Translations under genes and position numbers: made by a program
Source of the DNA: DAITPV01 sp050692555
Lineage (GTDB): Bacteria > Actinomycetota > UBA4738 > CALAEC01
Reading direction: 5' to 3'
Assembly: GCA_050692555.1 (NCBI GenBank)
Contig: JBOGVS010000034.1
Location: 1-34,695, forward strand
Length of the DNA stretch: 34,695 nt
Notes under the pieces: model-generated
Databases searched by the model: none
Seen by the model: only the letters and a program-made list of their open reading frames with translations
Told to the model about the DNA's origin: nothing
Part shown: piece after piece, positions 1-7,680 of the stretch
Layout: every line of letters starts with the position of its first letter
How positions within the stretch are numbered: position 1 is the stretch's first letter

Positions 1-58
1 GCAGACCACCCCTGGCGAGATAACGGGCCGGCTGGCTTTGGCCCTCCGAGCCCCCCTA

Positions 59-119
59 CGCGGGCATTTTCCGTGAGGCAACGAACTAGCCGTTCGCGGG
101 CATCTTGACATGAGGCAAC
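59..119. repeat. Imperfect tandem direct repeat upstream of the ChlI-like gene
   Basis: Two copies of a roughly 30-base unit lie about 36 bases apart. Each begins with CGCGGGCAT (59-67 and 95-103) and later carries TGAGGCAAC (74-82 and 111-119). The second copy also contains a TTGACA hexamer at 105-110. The repeats lie just before the first gene and could be protein-binding sites or a decayed duplication. Function is unknown. Apart from these repeats, the first 160 bases show nothing I can assign. Confidence 0.5.
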
Positions 120-162
120 TAGGGAACCCCCGAGCCCCCCAGGTGTTTGACGCCGGCTCCGG

Positions 163-168
163 TAGGGT
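163..168 (+). promoter_or_regulatory. Leaderless -10 box (TAGGGT) of the ChlI-like gene
   Basis: TAGGGT ends seven bases before the ATG at 176, and no Shine-Dalgarno sequence stands in between. This spacing is what leaderless actinobacterial promoters show, where transcription starts at the first base of the start codon. It also supports 176 rather than the in-frame ATG at 110 as the true start. Confidence 0.55.
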
Positions 169-175
169 GGTTCGC

Positions 176-1624
176 ATGGATCGGCCCACGTCGCTGGGGA
201 GCCTCCGAGCATCCGGTTACCCGGATCGCACCCTCAAGGAAGAGCTTCGCGACAACCTCCTGGCCCGCCTGAAGGAAGGCAAGCCGCTGTTCCCCTCGAT
301 CGTGGGTTTCGACGATTCGGTGCTCCCGGCACTGGAGCGGGGGATCCTGGCCGGGCACGACCTGATCCTGCTCGGCGAGCGAGGCCAGGCCAAGACCCGA
401 TTGATCCGCCACCTGCTGGACCTCCTGGACGAGCAGATCCCGGTGGTGGCTGGCTGCGAGATCAACGACCATCCGTACCGTCCGGTGTGTGCCCGGTGCC
501 GGGCACTGGTGGTGGAGCAGGGCGACGCCACCCCGGTGTCATGGGCCGGGCGGGACGCCCGTTACGCCGAGAAGCTGGCCACGCCGGACACCGCGGTGGC
601 CGACCTGATCGGTGACGTGGACCCCATCCGGGTGGCGGAGGGCCGGTACCTGGCCGACGAGCTCACGATCCACTACGGGCTGGTCCCCCGGACCAACCGG
701 GGGGTGGTGGCCATCAACGAGCTCCCCGACCTGCCGGAGCGGATCCAGGTGGCCCTGTTCAACATCCTCGAGGAGCGGGACGTGCAGATCCGGGGCTACC
801 GGATCCAGCTCCACCTCGACCTGCTGATGGTGGCCACGGCGAACCCGGAAGACTACACCCACCGCGGCCGGATCGTGTCACCGCTCAAGGACCGGTTCGG
901 CACCCAGGTCCGTACGCATTACCCCGAGACCATCGACGAGGAGATCCGGATCATGGACCAGGAGGCCCGGCCATCCGCGGGCGACATCCCCGTTCGGGTG
1001 CCGGTCTACCTGAAAGAGGTCCTGGCCTCCCTGACCGAGGAGCTCCGGCGCTCGCCGCACGTCAACCAGCGCGCGGGGGTCTCGGTCCGTTTCTCCATCG
1101 GCAACATGGAGAGTCTGGCCGCGGCGGCGGTCCGCCGGGCGGCGCGAACCGGGGAGCCCGAGGCCGTCCCTCGTCCCTGTGACCTTCCCTCGGTGCTGGC
1201 CTCATCCCTGGGACGTGTGGAGCTGGAGACGGTTGAGGAAGGCCGGGAGGAGGAGATCCTTCTCCGAGCCCTGTCCGCCGCGGTGCTCCGGGTGTTCCGC
1301 CGAAGGCTGGGCGGCTTCGACTTCAAGCCGCTCGTGGGACGGTTCGACGAGGGGTTCGCCGCCCGGACATCCGATCTGGTGCCCGCCGGGGAGTTCCTGG
1401 ACCAGTTCGGCGAGCTTCCGGGCCTGGCCAGGCTCCTCGGACGGCTGGACGTGGCCGAGGAGAGCCCCGGCTCGGCGGCCTCGGCGGTGGAGTTCGCCCT
1501 CGAAGGGCTCCATCTGTCCCGTCGCCTCAACAAGGACGCGGCCGGGCGCGTGGGGGCCTCCACGTACACGTCGCCGGGCGAGCCCGATCGCCCCGAGGGT
1601 AGCTCTCCCTTCAGCTTGGATTAG
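176..1624 (+). CDS. ChlI-like AAA+ ATPase (magnesium chelatase subunit I family)
   Basis: This 482-residue protein resembles the AAA+ subunit of magnesium chelatase-type motors and mycobacterial Rv0958. Such ATPases work with a von Willebrand A (VWA) partner, here probably the gene at 3340. The P-loop is unusual: GERGQAKT at residues 67-74 has Ala where the canonical motif has Gly before Lys. I believe this variant occurs in this subfamily. A Walker B-like segment with INELPDL lies near 180-186 and a sensor 1 segment with TANPEDY near 221-227. Cys94 and a CxxC pair (Cys105, Cys108) sit in an insert and could bind metal. The start at 176 was chosen because of the -10 box immediately upstream; an ATG at 110 would add 22 low-complexity residues. 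True chlorophyll synthesis is unlikely, as no pigment genes are near. The target of the motor is unknown. Confidence 0.85.
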   Translation: MDRPTSLGSLRASGYPDRTLKEELRDNLLARLKEGKPLFPSIVGFDDSVLPALERGILAGHDLILLGERGQAKTRLIRHLLDLLDEQIPVVAGCEINDHPYRPVCARCRALVVEQGDATPVSWAGRDARYAEKLATPDTAVADLIGDVDPIRVAEGRYLADELTIHYGLVPRTNRGVVAINELPDLPERIQVALFNILEERDVQIRGYRIQLHLDLLMVATANPEDYTHRGRIVSPLKDRFGTQVRTHYPETIDEEIRIMDQEARPSAGDIPVRVPVYLKEVLASLTEELRRSPHVNQRAGVSVRFSIGNMESLAAAAVRRAARTGEPEAVPRPCDLPSVLASSLGRVELETVEEGREEEILLRALSAAVLRVFRRRLGGFDFKPLVGRFDEGFAARTSDLVPAGEFLDQFGELPGLARLLGRLDVAEESPGSAASAVEFALEGLHLSRRLNKDAAGRVGASTYTSPGEPDRPEGSSPFSLD

Positions 1625-1630
1625 GGGGGC

Positions 1631-1693
1631 TCGGGGGGGTAGCTCGCCAGGAGACGTACGGCATCGACATCACCCGGCGAGCGGACCCCCCGA
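1631..1693. terminator. Long imperfect hairpin between the ChlI-like gene and the S15 hydrolase
   Basis: An 18-base left arm (1631-1648) and right arm (1676-1693) are complementary except for three central mismatches, with a 27-base loop. The outer stem is TCGGGGGG against CCCCCCGA and the inner stem GCTCGCC against GGCGAGC. There is no T-run after the stem, so it is not a textbook intrinsic terminator. It could end transcription of the first gene or regulate the second. Confidence 0.5.
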
Positions 1694-1738
1694 TCAAATA
1701 GGCAGGGTTCCGGCCCCCGGCCGTCGAACCCTTCTCTC

Positions 1739-3295
1739 ATGCGGAGACTCGCCGGCCTGGCGCTCTCGCTCGCCCTGGTCATGGGAATCTCCCCCGCCTC
1801 GGCCGCTGAGGTCGTCATCGAAGACGACATCGTGATCACCTCGTCCGACGGGACCCCGATCCTGGCCACCCTGATGCTCCCGGCGAACGCCTCGGAGACC
1901 AACCGGGTTCCGGCGATCCTGGGGACCCACGGGTGGGCCGGAAGCCGGTCCACCAGCCCCTCGGGGCTCGCGGCGCGCCTGCTCGACCGGGGCTACGCCA
2001 TCCTGACCTGGGACTCCCGAGGCTTCGGGGAGTCCGGAGGCGAGGCCAACGTGGGCGCTCCCGGCTTCGAGGTCGAGGACGCCAAGGCCCTGATCTCCTA
2101 CCTGGCCGGCCGCCCGGAGATCAGGCGCGACCGGCGCGGCGATCCCCGGGTGGGGTGGATCGGAGGATCGAACGCCGCCGGCGTGCAGTTCAACACCGCG
2201 GCCCTGGATCGCCGGATCGACGCCATCGTCCCCGAGATCTCCTGGGGAGACCTGAACCAGGACCTCCTGCCGAACGGCGTGGCCAAGCAGACCTGGGACG
2301 TCCTGCTGTACGGGGCGGGCCTGGCCACCGGCACCGCGCTGGGGCTCCAGTCGCCGGCGGGGCCGCAGACGGGGGCGATGGCCCCAGAGATCCACCAGGC
2401 CTTCGCCGAGGTCACCGCCACCGGAAGTGTCAGCCAACCGATCCGTGACTGGTTCGCGTTCCGATCGACGACCACGCGGTCCGCGCAGATCAGGACCCCA
2501 ACCCTGATCCTCCAGGGCACCATCGACGTCCTGTTCCCGCTGGAGGACGCCTTCGCCAACTACCTGAACATCCGGGGACACGCCCCGGTGAAGCTGATCA
2601 CGTACTGCTCCGGCCACAGCCTGGCCGGGTGCCCGTATCCCGGGGGAGCGTCGGGGTACCCGGAGGGAGCCAACGGCCGTCCTCCGGTCTACGGGGAGCG
2701 GATCCTGGCCTGGCTGGACAGGCACGTGAAGGGACTGAAGGTGGGCACCGGGCCCCGGATCGAGTGGCAGGCCCAGGACGGCCGGTACTACGGCTCCGGA
2801 CGGTACCCGCTGCGCGGGACGAAGCCCCTCTCCGGCGTGCCCATGGGCACCGGCACACTGGTGGGTCCCGGCACCACCGGCGGTGATGGTCCCTCTGACG
2901 GGAACCCGGCGCCCGACTCCGAGCTGGGCAGCACCGCCGCCCGGGAACCCGTCCTCGGTCCGTTCACCAGAACCCAAAACGTCCTGGGGATCCCTCGGGT
3001 CTCCCTGACCGGGACCGTGACCGGGGTCCAGGCATTCGTGTTCCTCGAGCTCGTGGACGTGGCTCCCGACGGCACCAGGGTCACCGTGGACGACCAGGTC
3101 ATGCCGGTCTCCCTTCCCGGTGGGGCCGTGGATCGGACCGTCGACCTCCACGGGATCTCCTGGCGCCTGGAGCCGGGACACGTCCTGGAGCTGGAGGTCA
3201 CCACGGGGTCCTCCCAGTACTCGATCCCCCGCACCGGGCCATACGCCGTGGACCTCACGGCCGAGCTCACCCTGCCGGCCTCCCCGGCCGACTGA
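1739..3295 (+). CDS. Secreted S15/CocE-type alpha/beta hydrolase
   Basis: A 518-residue exported hydrolase of the X-Pro dipeptidyl-peptidase (S15), CocE/NonD type. The signal peptide spans residues 1-22 and ends with ASA, followed by AEV. The alpha/beta-hydrolase core covers roughly 30-350. Its likely triad is Ser144 (in GGSNAAG), Asp263 (in QGTIDVLF) and His293 (in CSGHSLAG). A beta-rich C-terminal region (about 360-515) fits the jelly-roll domain of the family. The usual Tyr after the nucleophile (GxSYxG), which helps form the oxyanion hole, is replaced by Asn145. The substrate may be a peptide or an ester and cannot be read from sequence. It lies between the ATPase and VWA genes on the same strand, but the hairpin before it and the separate promoter of the VWA gene suggest its own regulation. 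No clear ribosome binding site was found. Confidence 0.8.
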   Translation: MRRLAGLALSLALVMGISPASAAEVVIEDDIVITSSDGTPILATLMLPANASETNRVPAILGTHGWAGSRSTSPSGLAARLLDRGYAILTWDSRGFGESGGEANVGAPGFEVEDAKALISYLAGRPEIRRDRRGDPRVGWIGGSNAAGVQFNTAALDRRIDAIVPEISWGDLNQDLLPNGVAKQTWDVLLYGAGLATGTALGLQSPAGPQTGAMAPEIHQAFAEVTATGSVSQPIRDWFAFRSTTTRSAQIRTPTLILQGTIDVLFPLEDAFANYLNIRGHAPVKLITYCSGHSLAGCPYPGGASGYPEGANGRPPVYGERILAWLDRHVKGLKVGTGPRIEWQAQDGRYYGSGRYPLRGTKPLSGVPMGTGTLVGPGTTGGDGPSDGNPAPDSELGSTAAREPVLGPFTRTQNVLGIPRVSLTGTVTGVQAFVFLELVDVAPDGTRVTVDDQVMPVSLPGGAVDRTVDLHGISWRLEPGHVLELEVTTGSSQYSIPRTGPYAVDLTAELTLPASPAD

Positions 3296-3327
3296 CGACC
3301 TCGCTCAACGCATCTTCCCGCCCGGCG

Positions 3328-3333
3328 TAGGCT
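3328..3333 (+). promoter_or_regulatory. Leaderless -10 box (TAGGCT) of the VWA gene
   Basis: TAGGCT ends six bases before the GTG at 3340, and no Shine-Dalgarno motif lies between. This fits a leaderless transcript that starts at the GTG. Confidence 0.55.
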
Positions 3334-3339
3334 GGTCGG

Positions 3340-5274
3340 GTGCGGATCCGGTACTCGCGGTGGGACGGCACCCAGAACCCCCTGGGCCCGGACCTGTCCG
3401 CCGCCGACCTCCTCGACGCGATGTCCGAGGACATCCTGTCCGGTGAGGGCGCGGACAGCGCGTTACAGCGCCTCCTCCGGCGGGGGATCCGCGGACGGTT
3501 CTCGGGAACCGACGCCCTGGCCGCTCGCCTGCGGCAGGCCCGGCGCCGGGAGCAGGAGCGCCTGGACCTCGAGGGGCCGCTGGCCGAGATCGCCGAGCGC
3601 CTGGAGAACATCCTGGAGCGGGAGCGCACCACGCTTTCGTTCCGGACCGAGGAAGACGCCAGGATGCGCGAGGCATTCCTCGATGCCCTGCCACCCGACC
3701 TCCCCGGGGAGCTCAACGAGCTAAGGGAGTACCGGTTCGTGGACCCCGAAGCCCAGCGCCGGTTCGACGAGCTGCTGCAGCACCTCACCGAGCAGGTCCT
3801 GGGGGCCTACTTCCGGAACCTGGCGGCGGGGCTGAAGGACCTGTCGCCCGAGCAGATCCAGCGGATGAAGGACATGCTGGCCGAGCTCAACGCGATGATC
3901 GAGGCCCGGGAGCGCGGCCAGCACAGCCAGGAGCAGTTCGACGAGTTCATGAAACGGTACGGGGACTTCTTCCCCGAGAACCCCCGGACCCTCGACCAGC
4001 TCCTTGAGGCTTTGGCCCGAAGGATGGCCGCCCTCAGCCGGTTGATGGCCTCCCTCCCCCCCGATCGCCGCCGGGAGCTGGAGGAGCTGGCCCAGCAGGT
4101 CATGGGCGACCTGGACCTGGCGTTCGAAGCGGACCGGCTGGCTTCCCACCTGGCGGGGTTGTTTCCACAGATGCCGTGGGACGAGCCGGCGCTGGCCGGA
4201 GGAGAGGAGGCCATGCCGCTGGAGGCCACGGTGGGAGCCCTGGAGCGGCTCCACGACTTCGAGGACCTGGAACGGTCCATGCGCGGGGACTACGCCGGAG
4301 CTTCGGTGGACGACGTCGACGAGGAGGCCTTCCACAGGACCCTGGGCGAGGAGGCCGTGGCGGACCTCCGGCGGCTCAAGGAGGTCGAGAGAGCCCTGGA
4401 GCAGGCAGGGTTGATCGCCAGGAACCGCGGGCGGGTGGAGGTCACCCCACGGGGAGCCCGGAAGCTCGGCGAGCGGGCCCTGGCCCGGGTGTTCGAGCGG
4501 CTACGCCGGGATCGCGAGGGGACCCACGACGCCCGGGAGCCCGGCGGACTGGCCGAGCCGACCGGGGCCACCCGGCCGTGGCGGTTCGGCGACTCCGGAC
4601 AGGTCGCCGTGCAGCGCACTGTGTTCAACGCGGTGCTCCGAGAAGGGCCCTCGCGGGCCGTGCGCATCGTCCCCGACGACTTCGAGCTGGTCGAGGCGGA
4701 GACCCGCACCGAGACCGCCACCGCTCTGCTCCTCGACCTGTCGTTCTCCATGCCGCTACGGGGCCACTTCGTCCCCGCCAAGCGGATGGCCCTGGCGCTG
4801 CACGCACTGATCGAGGGGCGATACCCGCACGACAAGCTGTACCTGATCGGGTTCTCCGACTACGCCCGGCGGATGGAGCCCGAGGACCTCACCGCCGCCG
4901 GGTGGGAGCGGGTCTACGGGACCAACATGCAGCACGCCTTCAACCTGGCCGGACGCCTGTTGGCCAAGCACCCTCGAGCGGCACGCCAGGTGATCATGGT
5001 CACCGACGGGGAGCCCACCGCACACCTCGAAGGAGAGGAGGTGTTCTTCTCCTGGCCCCCGATCCGAGAGACCATCCGGCGGACGCTCACCGAGGCCATG
5101 CGCCTGTCCAGGGACGGCGTGACCCTCAACGTGTTCATGCTGGAGGAAGCGCCCGGCCTGGCCTCCTTCATGGAGCGGCTGGCCAGGCTGACATCGGGGC
5201 GAGTGTTCCTGATGTCGGCGGAGTCGGCCGGAGACTTCGTGCTCCGCGACTACGTCCGACGCCGGGCCTCCTGA
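3340..5274 (+). CDS. VWA-domain protein, partner of the ChlI-like ATPase
   Basis: A 644-residue soluble protein comparable in size and layout to mycobacterial Rv0959. The N-terminal two thirds (about 20-400) are helical and rich in Glu, Arg and Leu, with likely coiled-coil stretches near 60-95 and 165-200. The C-terminal VWA domain starts near 460. Its metal-ion-dependent adhesion site is intact: Asp466, Ser468 and Ser470 in DLSFS, Thr528 in YGTNM and Asp556 in VTDGE. In magnesium chelatase and MoxR systems such a protein is the adaptor that couples the AAA+ ring to its substrate. Partnership with the ATPase at 176 is inferred from the families and the proximity. The GTG start is set by the -10 box just upstream. 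The DUF3052 gene follows after four bases and is probably co-transcribed. Confidence 0.85.
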   Translation: MRIRYSRWDGTQNPLGPDLSAADLLDAMSEDILSGEGADSALQRLLRRGIRGRFSGTDALAARLRQARRREQERLDLEGPLAEIAERLENILERERTTLSFRTEEDARMREAFLDALPPDLPGELNELREYRFVDPEAQRRFDELLQHLTEQVLGAYFRNLAAGLKDLSPEQIQRMKDMLAELNAMIEARERGQHSQEQFDEFMKRYGDFFPENPRTLDQLLEALARRMAALSRLMASLPPDRRRELEELAQQVMGDLDLAFEADRLASHLAGLFPQMPWDEPALAGGEEAMPLEATVGALERLHDFEDLERSMRGDYAGASVDDVDEEAFHRTLGEEAVADLRRLKEVERALEQAGLIARNRGRVEVTPRGARKLGERALARVFERLRRDREGTHDAREPGGLAEPTGATRPWRFGDSGQVAVQRTVFNAVLREGPSRAVRIVPDDFELVEAETRTETATALLLDLSFSMPLRGHFVPAKRMALALHALIEGRYPHDKLYLIGFSDYARRMEPEDLTAAGWERVYGTNMQHAFNLAGRLLAKHPRAARQVIMVTDGEPTAHLEGEEVFFSWPPIRETIRRTLTEAMRLSRDGVTLNVFMLEEAPGLASFMERLARLTSGRVFLMSAESAGDFVLRDYVRRRAS

Positions 5275-5278
5275 GCGA

Positions 5279-5704
5279 GTGGCCGGCGAGCGCGACTACT
5301 CCTCGACCCCGCTGGCCAAGAAGCTGGGGATCAAGGAGGGGGCCGAGGTGGCTCTGGTGAGGTCGCCGAAGGACTTCCGGACCTCGCTGGCGCCGCTTCC
5401 CGCCGGGGTCCGGGTCCATTCCCGGCCCCGGGGCGAGCTCGACGTGATCGTGTTCTTCGCCACCCAGCGATCGGAGCTGGTTCGCCGCCTGCACGAGCTG
5501 GCCAGGACCCTGACCGAGACGGGAGGGTTGTGGATCGCCTGGCCCAAGAAGTCCTCGGCCATCGACAGCAACTTGTCGTTCGAGATCGTCCAGCGTATGG
5601 GCCTGGACGAGGGACTGGTCGACAACAAGTCCTGCTCGATCGACCAGGACTGGCAGGCACTCCGGTTCGTTTACCGGCTCAAGGACCGGTCCTCGGGCAA
5701 CTAG
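5279..5704 (+). CDS. DUF3052 family protein
   Basis: A 141-residue protein matching the actinobacterial DUF3052 family, whose function is unknown. The family hallmarks seen are the N-terminal PLAKKLGIKEG segment, a central stretch about a phosphate- or nucleotide-like fold (VIVFFATQRSEL) and GGLWIAWPKKSS near residues 82-93. It has no signal peptide or membrane segment, so it should be cytosolic. It starts with GTG four bases after the VWA stop codon and ends three bases before the next ATG. This makes a tight operon VWA, DUF3052, metallo-hydrolase. Confidence 0.8.
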   Translation: MAGERDYSSTPLAKKLGIKEGAEVALVRSPKDFRTSLAPLPAGVRVHSRPRGELDVIVFFATQRSELVRRLHELARTLTETGGLWIAWPKKSSAIDSNLSFEIVQRMGLDEGLVDNKSCSIDQDWQALRFVYRLKDRSSGN

Positions 5705-5707
5705 CGG

Positions 5708-6397
5708 ATGGTGATCCGAGCCCCGGACGTGGTCCACGTACACCTGGGCGACATCCGAGTCCCCGAGGGCAGGCCCCACGCCGGAACCCCGGTTCCCGTG
5801 TGCGGCACGATCGTGCGCCATCACGAGGGGACGGTGATCGTGGACACCGGCCTCCCCGGCCCCCACCCGGAGGTGGACCCGGTCTTCCGGCCCAACCGTC
5901 GGCCGCTGGAGGAGGCCCTGGCGTCATTCGGCGGGCGCCTCGAGGACGTGGTGGCGGTGATCAACTGCCACCTGCATTTCGATCACTGCGGAGGCAATCC
6001 CAGGTTCCCGAGAATCCCCATTCACGTTCAACGGCGCGAGCTGCGCGCGGCTCGCGAACCCGATTACACGGTGCCGGAGGTGGTCGATTATCCCGGCGCG
6101 ACCTTCGTCGAGCACGACGGAGCCGCCGACGTGTTCCCCGGGATCCGGGTCGTGCCCTCTCCCGGACACACCGCCGGTCACCAGTCCACGATCGTGGAGA
6201 CCGACGGAGGAACCATCGTGCTCGCGGGGCAGGCGGTGTTCACCGGCGCGGAGTGGGCCGGGTCAACAGACGAGCGGGACTCAGGGTTGGACGGCGCCGT
6301 CGATCGGGCAGCATACCGGCGTTCGATCGCTCTCCTCAAGGAGCTCCACCCGGTGAAAGTGATGGCCGGCCACGATCCGGTGCCCTGGGAGCGCTGA
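5708..6397 (+). CDS. Metallo-beta-lactamase-fold hydrolase, N-acyl homoserine lactonase-like
   Basis: A 229-residue cytosolic hydrolase of the metallo-beta-lactamase superfamily, nearest in style to the AttM/AiiA lactonase group. The first metal motif is complete (His88, His90, Asp92, His93 in HLHFDH). His154 (in PGHTAGH) and His222 (in MAGHDP) fit the remaining histidine ligands. The position of the Asp that bridges the two zinc ions in lactonases is Gln175 here (LAGQAVF). A one-metal site or altered chemistry is therefore possible, although Gln at this place may be normal in a subfamily. It is the last gene of a rightward operon and starts three bases after the DUF3052 stop codon. The natural substrate is unknown. 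Confidence 0.75.
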   Translation: MVIRAPDVVHVHLGDIRVPEGRPHAGTPVPVCGTIVRHHEGTVIVDTGLPGPHPEVDPVFRPNRRPLEEALASFGGRLEDVVAVINCHLHFDHCGGNPRFPRIPIHVQRRELRAAREPDYTVPEVVDYPGATFVEHDGAADVFPGIRVVPSPGHTAGHQSTIVETDGGTIVLAGQAVFTGAEWAGSTDERDSGLDGAVDRAAYRRSIALLKELHPVKVMAGHDPVPWER

Positions 6398-6406
6398 CCT
6401 ACCGGG

Positions 6407-6420
6407 GCACCAGGAGGTGC
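6407..6420. terminator. Small hairpin between convergent genes
   Basis: GCACC, loop AGGA, GGTGC form a perfect five-base-pair stem in the 48-base gap between two convergent operons. No T-run follows. It may help end transcription from one or both sides, but the support is modest. Confidence 0.3.
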
Positions 6421-6445
6421 GCGGCCTCGCAAGGCATCCGGTCCA

Positions 6446-7147
6446 TCACACCGCCGGCCAGGGATGGGACCGGCCGGGGCCGGGCCCCGGGTAGACGCCT
6501 CGCCGAGCCAGCTCCTCGGCCCGGTCCGCCGTGGCATCGACCTCTTCTTCTTCCAGGAGCTCGCGGAGGTCGTCGCGGAGCGGGCCCGACCGGAGCTCCC
6601 CGGCCACCCGGCGGAGGTCGTCGACCAGGTGGGCGGGAACCGGTTCCCCGGCGAACTCCCAGATCACCGTGCGGAGATACGGCCGGGCGCTGAAGCACAA
6701 CCCGTGGTCCACCACCCATACCTTTCCGTCGGTGGCCAGCAGGCAGTGGCCACCCTTGCGATCTCCGTTGCCCGCCACCACGTCGTACGCCGCCACCGCT
6801 CGGAACTCGTCCGGACAGCGCGCAGCGAGCGTGAAGTAGTGCTCCCGGGGATCAGCGTCCACGAACAGCTGCACCGAGCCCTCTCCCATCGGTCCGTCCC
6901 GGGCCACGGTGGGGGGCACGTTGGGCCACCCCAGGACCCGGGCCAGCCGGTACGCCGCCACCTCCCGCCGGTACAGGGTCCCGTCGGGGAAGTCCCAAAG
7001 CGGCGTCTCGCCCTGCCGAGGCTTGTACACCGCTCGGGCGGTCCGCTCCCCGTTCGACACCTCCGCCAGGAACGTGAAGTTCGAGGCTCTGGGGAGGAGA
7101 CCCAGGACCTCGATGCGTCCCTCCGAAAGGAGGGCGTCGACCGTCAC
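6446..7147 (-). CDS. SCO1664-family kinase-like protein (TIGR03843 type)
   Basis: A 233-residue protein of the actinobacterial SCO1664 family, distantly related to phosphatidylinositol 3/4-kinases. The kinase-like signature is present: NGDRKGGH at residues 127-134 and the metal-binding DHG at 147-149 (VVDHGLCF). The biochemical role in bacteria is not established. The GTG start at 7147 overlaps the stop of the DUF3090 gene as GTGA, which indicates translational coupling; a longer upstream reading would run well into that gene. In Streptomyces and Mycobacterium this gene is the third of a conserved set with a histidine phosphatase and a DUF3090 protein, exactly as here. Confidence 0.85.
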   Translation of the reverse strand: MTVDALLSEGRIEVLGLLPRASNFTFLAEVSNGERTARAVYKPRQGETPLWDFPDGTLYRREVAAYRLARVLGWPNVPPTVARDGPMGEGSVQLFVDADPREHYFTLAARCPDEFRAVAAYDVVAGNGDRKGGHCLLATDGKVWVVDHGLCFSARPYLRTVIWEFAGEPVPAHLVDDLRRVAGELRSGPLRDDLRELLEEEEVDATADRAEELARRGVYPGPGPGRSHPWPAV

Positions 7148-7668
7148 ACGGAGCCCGAGTCGCGGTGTCCGTTCAGCGCGGGACACAGGTGTCCCTCCGG
7201 GTCGATGGGATTGCCGCACAGCTCGCACCGGGGCCGGCCCGCCGCGGCCACCGCCGCTGCGTGCCGGGCCAGAGCCAGGGCCTGCTCACGTGTGGTCCAG
7301 AACCGGGTGCGGCTGGGCTCACCGATGGCCACCTGCTCCGCACCCTCCTCTTCGGGGACGAACTCCTCGGCCTCCAGCACCACCATGTCGCGTTCCTCGT
7401 CGAAGCCCAGCGACAGCCGGCCGGCCCGCCACTCCGGGATCACCGGCTCCTCGAGGCCCATGTCCTCCTCCGAGGGTCCCTCGCCGGTCTCCAGGCCGGT
7501 GCGGGCCAGGATCTCCACCAGGGACGCGGCCAGGAGCTCCACCTGCTGCTTCTCCACCTGCAGGGTGACCAGCCGCTCGGACTGACGGCCCTGGAGGTAG
7601 AACACACGCTCGCCGGACTCACCGACGGCGCCCGCGGTGATGCGGTCGACCGGATCGAGCTCGATCAC
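7144..7668 (-). CDS. DUF3090 family protein (TIGR03847 type)
   Basis: A 174-residue protein of the actinobacterial DUF3090 family. The N-terminal part is a beta-rich domain with the family-like segment RVFYLQGRQSER. The centre is very acidic. The C-terminus carries a probable zinc-binding knuckle: CELCG followed by HLCP and a final NGH. Function is unknown. It lies 12 bases after the histidine phosphatase gene and overlaps the SCO1664 gene by four bases. The three are evidently one operon, and the constant linkage of these families suggests a shared pathway or complex. Confidence 0.85.
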   Translation of the reverse strand: MIELDPVDRITAGAVGESGERVFYLQGRQSERLVTLQVEKQQVELLAASLVEILARTGLETGEGPSEEDMGLEEPVIPEWRAGRLSLGFDEERDMVVLEAEEFVPEEEGAEQVAIGEPSRTRFWTTREQALALARHAAAVAAAGRPRCELCGNPIDPEGHLCPALNGHRDSGSV

Positions 7669-7680
7669 GGGCCTATCCTC

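Noticed and set aside
59..119. CRISPR array
   Set aside because: There are only two imperfect copies, the repeats lack the expected identity, and no cas gene is present.
110..175. Earlier start for the ChlI-like ATPase
   Set aside because: The extra 22 residues are not family-like and would cover the -10 box at 163-168.
1694..3181. Long open frame on the minus strand opposite the S15 hydrolase
   Set aside because: It is Pro/Gly/Arg-rich with no domain, signal or ribosome binding site, as expected for antisense frames in G+C-rich DNA; the plus-strand gene has a signal peptide and catalytic triad.
4176..5360. 394-codon frame overlapping the VWA gene in another frame
   Set aside because: Arg/Gly/Pro-rich shadow; the VWA frame keeps the metal-binding site and coding character throughout.
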